10,050 bases of DNA from the NCBI GenBank assembly GCA_017628165.1, contig JAGBZQ010000016.1, positions 1-10,050 on the forward strand, written 5' to 3'. Under the pieces are notes generated by a model, which was given only the letters and a program-made list of their open reading frames with translations, was not told the DNA's origin and made no database searches. Below, piece after piece: positions 1 to 6,568 of this stretch; the first letter of the stretch is position 1, and each line of letters starts with the position of its first letter. Made by a program: the position numbers and the translations under genes. This stretch comes from Kiritimatiellia bacterium (GTDB lineage Bacteria; Verrucomicrobiota; Kiritimatiellia; RFP12; UBA1067).

Positions 1-432
1 ACGAACGGCCAGGACCGCTTCTGGTCAGTGGTCAAGAAGGGGTCTGAGCTTTCGCTTCTCCGCGAAGTGGCGGGCAAGATAGAAGCGATGGATCCTGGCG
101 GAAAGGAGCTTCTGACGCAGGATCTGTATCTTGCGATCGAAACGGGGCGCAGAGTTCCCGACGGGCTTGAAATGGGGCCGTTCAGCATTTTGGGAGACGC
201 CGCATGGCGCAATCTTCTCGGAAGCGTCAATTGCAGGGTGGCCGCGCTTTCGGGCTATACGTTCGCAATTGAGCCTCCCGTGTGCGGTGAGCGCGACATA
301 AATGTACAGATGGAGTATTGGCGTATTCTCAAGGCGCGCTATCGCCTGCGTGAGACCATCGAGCATTTCGGGCAGAATGCCACCACGCTCCTTCTTCTTG
401 AGCTTGACGGCGGAAAGGATGCGTCCAAATGA
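1..432 (+). CDS. C-terminal fragment, probable membrane glycosyltransferase (5' end outside window)
   Basis: The reading frame is open from base 1 to the TGA at 430-432, giving 143 residues, so the gene starts upstream. A GTG at 28 is available, but the frame continues before it and no ribosome site precedes it. The fragment is soluble, with no membrane segment. It contains a segment around residues 50-62 (QDLYLAIETGRRV, then PDGLEMGPFS) that I recall from the soluble tail of ArnT/PMT-like (GT39-type) glycosyltransferases of PVC-group bacteria; that match is from memory. If correct, the complete protein would be an inner-membrane enzyme moving sugars from a polyprenyl-phosphate donor. The stop codon overlaps the start of the DXS gene (ATGA), so the two are probably translationally coupled. 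A link to isoprenoid supply is plausible but inferred. The reading frame is secure; the family assignment is tentative. Confidence 0.55.
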   Translation, partial: TNGQDRFWSVVKKGSELSLLREVAGKIEAMDPGGKELLTQDLYLAIETGRRVPDGLEMGPFSILGDAAWRNLLGSVNCRVAALSGYTFAIEPPVCGERDINVQMEYWRILKARYRLRETIEHFGQNATTLLLLELDGGKDASK

Positions 433-2168
433 CGGCAGCGGAAATACGCGCCAAAATTATCTCTGCGGTTTCCGCCAACGGCGGGCATCTGGCGCCATCG
501 CTCGGCACGGTAGAGCTTTCTATGGCTCTTTGCGAAGTTTTTGACCCTTCTTCCGACAAGGTTGTTTGGGATGTCGGTCATCAGGCGTATGCATGGAAAA
601 TCCTTACAGGCCGCGATGCGGAGTTTTGCACGCTTAGAAAGTTCGGCGGGATTTCAGGTTTTCCGAATCCTCTTGAGTCTTCTGCTGATGCGGCAGTCGC
701 TGGCCATGCGGGAGTTGCTCTTTCCGTGGCTGAAGGCTATGCCGCAGCGCGCGATCTTAATGGGACTAAAGAGAATGTCGTGGCGGTTGTTGGAGATTCC
801 GCTCTTGCAAACGGTACGAGTTTTGAGGCTCTCAACAATTGCATTGCTGCCACAAAAAAGGTGATTCTCGTCCTAAACGACAACGGCATGAGTATATCTA
901 AGCCGACGGGCAGTTTTTCGCGTTTTCTCGGCTGGCTCATTTCCGGTGTGCGTTATAATCGCGCAAAAGCAGCGGCAGAGAAGGCCGGGCACGCGCTTAA
1001 GCTTACATTTTTAAGGCGTCTCTACCATAGTCTTGAGAGCCGCGTTAAGTCGCTCTTTCTGGCGAGCCGTTTTTTCGAGCAGTTTGGGCTTAGGTACATC
1101 GGCCCGGTAGACGGCCACGATGTAGAAGCTCTAAAGGCCGCGTTTACCGTGGCTAAGGAGGATAAGCGCAGTGTGATTGTTCACGTGGTAACTAAAAAAG
1201 GCAAGGGGTACAGGTTCGCGGAGGAAGATCCGACCTCGTGGCATGGCGTAGGGCCGTTCGATATTGCTTCGGGGGTTGCCGCCAAGCCCTCCGTGCGCTC
1301 CTGGAGCCAGGTTTTCGGCGATGCCATTTCAAAGATGGCCGCGAAGGATTCTCGCATAGTTGCCGTCACGGCAGGCATGGCTGAGGGTACTGGGCTTGCT
1401 CGGTTCGCCCGTGAGTTCAAAGAGAGGTTTTTCGATGTCGGAATAGCTGAAGGGCACATGGTGTCTTTCGCGGCGGGTTTGGCGGCGGCCGGAATGCGTC
1501 CTGTCGTTGCCGTGTATTCCACTTTTCTCCAGCGTGCCGTGGATCATGTGATGCATGATGTTTGCATAGCATCTCTCCCCGTGGTTTTCTGCGTGGATCG
1601 TGCCGGAGTGGTGGGCGAAGACGGAGCCACTCATCAAGGTCTCTACGACATTGCGATGTTGCGTGCAATTCCGAATATAACGATCTGCCAGCCGGAATCG
1701 GCGGAGGATTTTGAGCGCCTTCTAGATGAGGCGCTGCTACGAAACGGGCCTACCGTCATACGCTATCCGCGCGGAGCTGCCCCGGAAAAGCCGAGTGTGC
1801 GCGTGTCTGCTCCTGCAGAGGAATCGGGTCTGTCCGTCTGGGCGCTTGGCGACTCTCTTGAAAAAGCCAATGATGTGGCCGCTCGCTTCGGCGCAGAGGT
1901 TGTGCCCGTAAGGTATATAAAGCCGTTTGATTTTTCAAGGATAGATGAGCTGCGCTCGAAGGGTGTTAAGATTGCAACTATCGAAAATGGCAGTGTGGCG
2001 GGCGGCTTCGGCGAAGCTATAGGAGCCGATTTCAGATTTGGCTGGCCGGACGAGTTCATTCCGCATGGATCTCCTTCCGAATTGGAAAAACGATACGGAA
2101 TGGACGTTCCCTCGATTGTTTCCCGGTTGGAATCGTATGGATTTGTAAAAAGAAAGGATGAGGAGTAA
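429..2168 (+). CDS. dxs: 1-deoxy-D-xylulose-5-phosphate synthase, N-terminally short
   Basis: This cytoplasmic thiamine-diphosphate enzyme condenses pyruvate with glyceraldehyde-3-phosphate, the first step of the MEP isoprenoid pathway. The 579 residues show the family order: TPP domain (GGH with H20, DVGHQAY with H51, D123 and N152 of the GDG...N motif, YIGPVDGHD), pyrimidine-binding domain (FDVGIAE with catalytic E341, STFLQRA, DRAGVVGEDGATHQG with D398 and H402, RYPRG with R445) and a transketolase C domain (VKPFD-like RYIKPFD, GGFGEA). Known DXS proteins are about 620-640 residues; this one begins at the EIR helix and lacks about 30. An in-frame stop at 405-407 rules out an earlier start, and GGAAAGGA at 412-419 is a good ribosome site. 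GDG reads GDS, the GHS motif reads GHA, and IAEQH reads IAEGH. Catalytic residues are otherwise present, so activity is likely. Confidence 0.93.
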   Translation: MTAAEIRAKIISAVSANGGHLAPSLGTVELSMALCEVFDPSSDKVVWDVGHQAYAWKILTGRDAEFCTLRKFGGISGFPNPLESSADAAVAGHAGVALSVAEGYAAARDLNGTKENVVAVVGDSALANGTSFEALNNCIAATKKVILVLNDNGMSISKPTGSFSRFLGWLISGVRYNRAKAAAEKAGHALKLTFLRRLYHSLESRVKSLFLASRFFEQFGLRYIGPVDGHDVEALKAAFTVAKEDKRSVIVHVVTKKGKGYRFAEEDPTSWHGVGPFDIASGVAAKPSVRSWSQVFGDAISKMAAKDSRIVAVTAGMAEGTGLARFAREFKERFFDVGIAEGHMVSFAAGLAAAGMRPVVAVYSTFLQRAVDHVMHDVCIASLPVVFCVDRAGVVGEDGATHQGLYDIAMLRAIPNITICQPESAEDFERLLDEALLRNGPTVIRYPRGAAPEKPSVRVSAPAEESGLSVWALGDSLEKANDVAARFGAEVVPVRYIKPFDFSRIDELRSKGVKIATIENGSVAGGFGEAIGADFRFGWPDEFIPHGSPSELEKRYGMDVPSIVSRLESYGFVKRKDEE

Positions 2169-2169
2169 A

Positions 2170-2847
2170 ATGGCTCAAATGCATGGAACCGCGGGAGAAT
2201 GGTCCCGCGTAAAGGGCACTCTTCTCGGGCTTTGGCCTGTTTTCACAAGTGTTTTCGCCGCTGGATTCGCCGCTGCGATGACGTTCTTCGGATTTTTTGT
2301 TCTGGGAGCTTTGATACTCGTTGTTTCGCTTGCGCTCTTCGGGTTTTTGGTGGTCAAGTGGGTGCGCTTCATCGAGCGCTATTTCACCGGGGCGCGCGGC
2401 GAGGAGCGCGTAGCCAGCATTCTTTCGTCTCTTTCCAACGATTGCCATGTGTTCAACGATTTTATGGTAGGCCGTAGGCAGATTGACCATGTGGTTGTGG
2501 GCCCGGCCGGTGTATTTGTGGTGGAGACGAAGTTCTGGCGCGGCAGGGTGACGATTGAGGACGGGCAGATCCTCGTAGATGGAAAGAGACCTTCGCGTTC
2601 TCCGCTCGAGCAGGTCCTGAAGGAGACGGAGATTGTTAAGTATGCCCTTGCCGCGTTGGGGTGGAGCGGTGATGTGACTCCGCTTCTTGTTTATGCTTCA
2701 GACACTTTTGCGCTGAGGAGTGCAGAGCTTTCTGGCGCGGTTATAATGAATTCGTGCGAGATCGCCGGAAGTTTCGCGGCGAATCGCGTAGTGATGTCTC
2801 CCGGTGAAATCGGGCGGCTTGTGTCTCTTATGGAGAATAATATATGA
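2170..2847 (+). CDS. Membrane-anchored NERD-domain (nuclease-related) protein
   Basis: From ATG 2170 the protein has 225 residues. Two hydrophobic helices (about residues 17-37 and 39-63) are followed by a cytoplasmic NERD domain at about 72-190. NERD is related to PD-(D/E)xK nucleases, and the expected acidic residues are visible: E78/E79 in GARGEER, D106 in RRQIDHVVVG, and E119-x-K121 in VFVVETK. The catalytic pattern therefore looks intact. The role of such proteins is poorly known; nuclease activity is a family inference. Three starts are possible. ATG 2158 would overlap dxs by 11 bases and has a ribosome site almost touching it. ATG 2170 follows AGGAG at 2161-2165 by four bases. ATG 2179 is also in frame. 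I prefer 2170. The end overlaps the protease gene by the ATGA at 2844-2847, which suggests coupling. No extra C-terminal helicase or kinase domain is present. Confidence 0.82.
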   Translation: MAQMHGTAGEWSRVKGTLLGLWPVFTSVFAAGFAAAMTFFGFFVLGALILVVSLALFGFLVVKWVRFIERYFTGARGEERVASILSSLSNDCHVFNDFMVGRRQIDHVVVGPAGVFVVETKFWRGRVTIEDGQILVDGKRPSRSPLEQVLKETEIVKYALAALGWSGDVTPLLVYASDTFALRSAELSGAVIMNSCEIAGSFAANRVVMSPGEIGRLVSLMENNI

Positions 2848-4985
2848 AATGCTTGTCGTTTGTCTTGTGCGCACTTTTTTTCTGCGCTGATCTGTTCTCG
2901 GCCGATGTGCCGGAAACGGCGGTTTGTTCACGCAGCCACTATGGTGAAATAGGGCGGCGCATTGTTACTCTTCTTCAGCGGCATCATATTCTCAAGCGCC
3001 AGTTTGGTGACGAAATGTCGCAGCGTGCTTGGACGAATATCGTCACGTATTACGATTTCGACCATACCGTATTTTTGAAGAGTGACATTGAGCTTCTTCA
3101 GCAGCACGAGTTTACGATCGATGACGAGCTTAAGGCCGGGAACGTGGAGTTCGGATATAAGGTGCACAGGCTTTACTCCGCGCGCATCAAGGAGCGTATC
3201 CATTTCGCTACGAATCTTATACTTAAGGGTGAATGGGATTTTTCAAAAGATGAATTCTACGACATTAAGCGCAAGGACGCTCCGTGGCCGGAGACGCGCA
3301 GCGAGGCGGAGGAGCTTTGGCGCAAGCGCATCAAGAACGAGCTTCTTGCGATTACACTTGTACGCGAAATAGACGCGGAGAGCGTAAAGACGAAGGCGAA
3401 GGAGGAAAAGACCGAGAAGGCGGACGGCGACGAATTTAAGGAGCCTGAGCTTACGCCAGAGAGGACGCTTCTCAAGAAGTATGCGCAGTATTGCCGCACG
3501 ATGACGTCTCCCGACGCAGAGACCGTTCTCCAGTTTTATCTCTCAGCCGTCTGCCGCGCGTATGATCCGCATACGGACTATCTTTCGCCCATGTCCGAGG
3601 AAGAGTTTGAAATGAGCATGAATCTTAAGCTCTGTGGAGTTGGAGCGGTTCTTTCGATGGATGACGGGGCTCTTAAGATTGCCGAGGTAATGCCGGGCGG
3701 GCCTATGGATGTGGACGGCAGAATCAAGAAGGGCGACAAGATTGTGGCTGTCCGTCAAGGTGACGGAGAGTGGGAGGATATCATGTGGCAGCCGATGAAT
3801 AAGTCTATTCGCAAGATTCGCGGCGAAAAGGGTTCGCTCGTGGCTCTCGAGATTATTCCGCGCAGCGATCTTTCCGGCGCAAGCCGCAAGAGAATTGAGC
3901 TTGTCCGCGATGAAATCAAGCTTGAAGAGCAGGCGGCGACTGGTCATGTGGAGAAGGTTTCCGTTTCGGCGGGGGAGTTGAAGTTAGGGTATGTCCGTTT
4001 GCCGAGTTTCTACGGTACGATGGGCAAAAAACCGGGAGATGAAGGATTTCTCAGCTGTGCCGGAGATGTGGCAAAGTATCTCGCTCAGTTTAATGCGGAG
4101 GATGTCGCGGGGCTTGTTCTCGATCTTCGCGGCAACGGCGGCGGAAGCCTTAAGGAAGCCGTCCTTCTTTCGGCGCTCTTTGTGGGGTCTGGTCCGGTGG
4201 TTGTCATACAAGACCGTCTTGCCACAATTCCGCTCACAATCCCGCACGGCAATCCCGTGGCGTTCAAAAAGCCGATAGTCTGTCTCATAGACAGGGCTTC
4301 GGCTTCGGCGTCTGAAATCGTCGCCGGGCATCTGCGTGATACGGGACGCGCCGTTGTTCTTGGTGACGTGAGCACCCACGGCAAGGGCACGGTGCAGACC
4401 GTGATGGATATAAACTGCAACGGCGAAGAAGAGCCGTTTGGTTCGCTCAAGATTACGAATGCGCGCTTTTACAGGATCAACGGCGATTCCACTCAGGTTA
4501 GGGGAGTCGCGTCCGATGTGCATCTTCCTTCAGTTCTTGATCATCTTGACATCGGAGAGGATAAGCTTCCCAATGCGCTTGAGTTTTCGCGTCTTAGACT
4601 GACGCCTTTCAAGAAAGTGTGGAATCTTGATTTTTACATTCCCGAATTGGTGAAGCGCTCGAAGATACGCACCGCGGACAATGAAAAATACGTCAAGCAT
4701 TCGGCGGATGTGGCCAGAGCCGAGGAGATCTACAACAGGACAGAGGTTCCTCTCGAGCGCGAGGCCCGCAAGAAGCTGATGAAGGCCGATAAGAAGGTCG
4801 AGGACGTAGCCGAGGAAGACGATGAGATGGATGAGAGCGTTTCGCGTAAAAAGAAAAAGAAGGGCGATGATGTAGTTCTTGACGAGGCATATAAAGTTTT
4901 GTCTGATCTTGTTGAGCTTACGAAGGGCGCGGAGCTTCCTGCTCCGAAAATAAACTGGTATGAGGTCCTTCTCGATAATATGTAA
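2844..4985 (+). CDS. prc: Prc/Tsp-like carboxy-terminal processing protease (S41 family)
   Basis: A 713-residue periplasmic serine protease that degrades or trims proteins from their C-terminal tails. An N-terminal hydrophobic stretch (residues 1-20, ending LFSA) is a Sec signal; no good lipobox is seen. Then come a Tsp N-terminal helical domain (about 33-175, with YYDFDHTVFLKSDI and a Trp-rich WRKRIK segment), a PDZ domain inside it (about 257-345, CGVGAVLS, PGGPMD, KKGDKIVAV, IRGEKGS), the S41 core (GLVLDLRGNGGGSL, DRASASASEIVAG, HGKGTVQ) and a C-terminal DUF3340-like domain (about 568-705). The catalytic pair by alignment with E. coli Prc S430/K455 is S488 and K514. Odd points are a Lys/Glu-rich insert at about 178-200 and an acidic stretch followed by five lysines (669-673) in the tail. 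Length is close to E. coli Prc (682). The start has GGAG at 2832-2835 and overlaps the NERD gene by four bases. Substrates cannot be read from sequence; targets such as lipoproteins or peptidoglycan hydrolases are inferred from the family. Confidence 0.93.
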   Translation: MKCLSFVLCALFFCADLFSADVPETAVCSRSHYGEIGRRIVTLLQRHHILKRQFGDEMSQRAWTNIVTYYDFDHTVFLKSDIELLQQHEFTIDDELKAGNVEFGYKVHRLYSARIKERIHFATNLILKGEWDFSKDEFYDIKRKDAPWPETRSEAEELWRKRIKNELLAITLVREIDAESVKTKAKEEKTEKADGDEFKEPELTPERTLLKKYAQYCRTMTSPDAETVLQFYLSAVCRAYDPHTDYLSPMSEEEFEMSMNLKLCGVGAVLSMDDGALKIAEVMPGGPMDVDGRIKKGDKIVAVRQGDGEWEDIMWQPMNKSIRKIRGEKGSLVALEIIPRSDLSGASRKRIELVRDEIKLEEQAATGHVEKVSVSAGELKLGYVRLPSFYGTMGKKPGDEGFLSCAGDVAKYLAQFNAEDVAGLVLDLRGNGGGSLKEAVLLSALFVGSGPVVVIQDRLATIPLTIPHGNPVAFKKPIVCLIDRASASASEIVAGHLRDTGRAVVLGDVSTHGKGTVQTVMDINCNGEEEPFGSLKITNARFYRINGDSTQVRGVASDVHLPSVLDHLDIGEDKLPNALEFSRLRLTPFKKVWNLDFYIPELVKRSKIRTADNEKYVKHSADVARAEEIYNRTEVPLEREARKKLMKADKKVEDVAEEDDEMDESVSRKKKKKGDDVVLDEAYKVLSDLVELTKGAELPAPKINWYEVLLDNM

Positions 4986-5000
4986 GGGAAATTTCCGCAG

Positions 5001-5801
5001 ATGAATATTGTCAAATTTACAAAGATGCACGGGGCCGGGAACGATTTCGTTCTGGTTGATGACCGTGCGGAGCGTTTCCCCATCCATGACCACAGGCGGA
5101 TTGCGGCGATGGCAAGCAGGCCGAGCGGCATAGGGTGCGAGGGGGTGATTGTCCTCCAGCCGTCCGAAAAATGCGATTTCACGATGCGCTTTTTCAATCC
5201 GGACGGTACAGAAGCGGAGATGTGCGGCAACGGTGCCAGGTGTGTCGCCTGGTTCGCCCGTGCGGTCGGTGCGGTAAAGTCTGACGTGATGCGCTTTGAC
5301 ACGGCGGCGGGAGTCGTTGAGGCGGAAGTTATAAGCGACGCTATGGTCAAGATCGCAATGCCTTCGCCAAAGGATTTTGCTGAGGATTTTGTTGTCGCAG
5401 GAGTTCCGCACAAGATAGTTCCGGTTGAAAATCTTCATAAGGTGGATGTCCTGAAGGAAGGACGCGCTCTGCGCATGATGGAGGAGTTTTCTCCAGCCGG
5501 GACGAACGTTGATTTTGTTGTTTATCGCCAGCCTAATCGCGTGTATGTCAGGACTTACGAGCGCGGAGTAGAAGCGGAAACGGGAGCCTGCGGAACAGGA
5601 GCCGTGGCCTCGTCGATCATCGGGGTGAAAGACTACGGGCTTGAGTTTCCTGTTCATGTGAAGACCATGCAGGGATATGATCTCGTAGTCGACGGCTCCT
5701 TCAACGGAGAGGAATTTTCGGATGTCTCGCTTACGGGTCCGGTGAAGATGGTTTTTGACGGGCAGATCGATTGGGATTCGCTCGATACCGTATTTGAATA
5801 A
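5001..5801 (+). CDS. dapF: Diaminopimelate epimerase
   Basis: This cofactor-independent cytoplasmic racemase converts LL- to meso-diaminopimelate, the precursor of lysine and of the DAP crosslink residue in peptidoglycan. The 266 residues match the usual length. The two catalytic cysteines are visible: C75 in MCGNGARC and C197 in GACGTGA. Other family marks are KMHGAGNDFV at the N-terminus (N14), FFNPDGTEAE (N66), GVPH, GTNVDFV (N169) and TYERGVEAET (E187, R188). The segment between ERG and the second cysteine is one residue longer than in E. coli/Haemophilus enzymes, a variant I know from other phyla. ATG 5001 lies 15 bases after the protease stop; the only ribosome-like site is AAGGG at 4984-4988, rather far (12 bases), so translation may depend partly on coupling. 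It implies a DAP-containing wall or lysine synthesis in the host. Confidence 0.96.
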   Translation: MNIVKFTKMHGAGNDFVLVDDRAERFPIHDHRRIAAMASRPSGIGCEGVIVLQPSEKCDFTMRFFNPDGTEAEMCGNGARCVAWFARAVGAVKSDVMRFDTAAGVVEAEVISDAMVKIAMPSPKDFAEDFVVAGVPHKIVPVENLHKVDVLKEGRALRMMEEFSPAGTNVDFVVYRQPNRVYVRTYERGVEAETGACGTGAVASSIIGVKDYGLEFPVHVKTMQGYDLVVDGSFNGEEFSDVSLTGPVKMVFDGQIDWDSLDTVFE

Positions 5802-5836
5802 TCACGGGGTGCGCCTCGTTCGAAAAAGGAGGAGAT

Positions 5837-6550
5837 ATGGAAGCTTTAAAGGCGACGGGCGTCTGTCGCTCATACGGCTCGCAGCGCGTTCTCGACTCGT
5901 TTGATTTGGCTCTTGCCAAGGGTGAGTTCGCGGCGCTCATGGGGCCTAGCGGAAGCGGCAAGTCTACATTTCTTCATCTTGCTTCAGGGCTTCTTGACGC
6001 CGATGCGGGCAGTATTGAAATCGGCGGAGACGACATTCTCGCTATGGGGGATGCCGCCGCTACTAAATTCCGTCGCCGCAGAATAGGTGTCGTATTTCAG
6101 GCGTACAATCTCCTCGAGACTCTTGATGTAGAGGAGAATATCGCTCTGACGGCAAAGCTTGATTCAAAGAGGGTGGATAAAAGGCGCCTTGCCGATTTGA
6201 TTTCAAAGCTTGGTCTATGTGGCTGCGAGAAAAAGGTCCCCTCGCAGCTTTCCGGCGGCGAGCGTCAGCGCGTGGCGATTGCGCGTGCGCTTTATCCGAA
6301 TCCGGAAGTGATCCTTGCCGATGAGCCCACCGGCAACCTTGATGTCGAGCAGTCAAAGGCGATCTGCGCGCTTTTGAAGGAGTTGAATAGAGTGGAGAAA
6401 TGCTCAATCCTCCTCGTTACGCATGATCCCGTTGTCGCGGCCGCGGCCGACAAGGTGCATTTCCTCAAGAAGGGGCGTATTTGCGCAAGTTTTTCAGTCT
6501 CTGGCGGAGCGAGCGAGATTTCCGAGCGCTATCTTGAGACGTACCGTTAA
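5837..6550 (+). CDS. ABC transporter ATP-binding protein, MacB/LolD type
   Basis: A 237-residue cytoplasmic ATPase that would power the permease encoded directly after it. All nucleotide-binding motifs are present: Walker A GPSGSGKST (residues 36-44), Q-loop FQAYNLLETLDVEENI, signature LSGGERQRVAIARAL, Walker B VILADEPTGNLD and the switch histidine in LLVTHD. The ADEPTGNLD wording and the NLL after the Q-loop are typical of the MacB/LolD/FtsE (type VII, mechanotransmission) group rather than nutrient importers. A strong ribosome site AAGGAGGAG at 5826-5834 precedes ATG 5837. It is separated from dapF by 35 bases, the largest gap in the cluster, with no convincing promoter in it. The permease follows after 18 bases. 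The substrate is not identifiable: lipoprotein, lipid, peptide or drug export, or regulation of a wall hydrolase, are all possible. Confidence 0.93.
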   Translation: MEALKATGVCRSYGSQRVLDSFDLALAKGEFAALMGPSGSGKSTFLHLASGLLDADAGSIEIGGDDILAMGDAAATKFRRRRIGVVFQAYNLLETLDVEENIALTAKLDSKRVDKRRLADLISKLGLCGCEKKVPSQLSGGERQRVAIARALYPNPEVILADEPTGNLDVEQSKAICALLKELNRVEKCSILLVTHDPVVAAAADKVHFLKKGRICASFSVSGGASEISERYLETYR

Positions 6551-6568
6551 AAGTGTGATAGGAGCCCC

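Noticed and set aside
2158..2169. Earlier ATG for the NERD gene
   Set aside because: The purine-rich ribosome site almost touches this ATG, whereas AGGAG precedes ATG 2170; it stays possible but less likely.
3984..4523. A 179-codon minus-strand open frame inside prc
   Set aside because: It is fully opposite the conserved S41 catalytic core and has no recognisable motif.
4848..4864. A-rich run in prc as a programmed frameshift site
   Set aside because: It reads cleanly as five lysine codons, contains no full A-AAA-AAG heptamer, and the frame continues with conserved C-terminal sequence.
4530..5657. A 375-codon open frame on the minus strand across the end of prc and most of dapF
   Set aside because: It lies antisense to two clearly conserved genes, its translation resembles no family I know, and its composition (many R, H, L) is what antisense of these codons would give.
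5755..5836. Possible internal promoter before the ABC ATPase (TTGACG at 5755-5760, TTGGGA at 5771-5776)
   Set aside because: No good -10 element lies at 16-18 bases from either hexamer.
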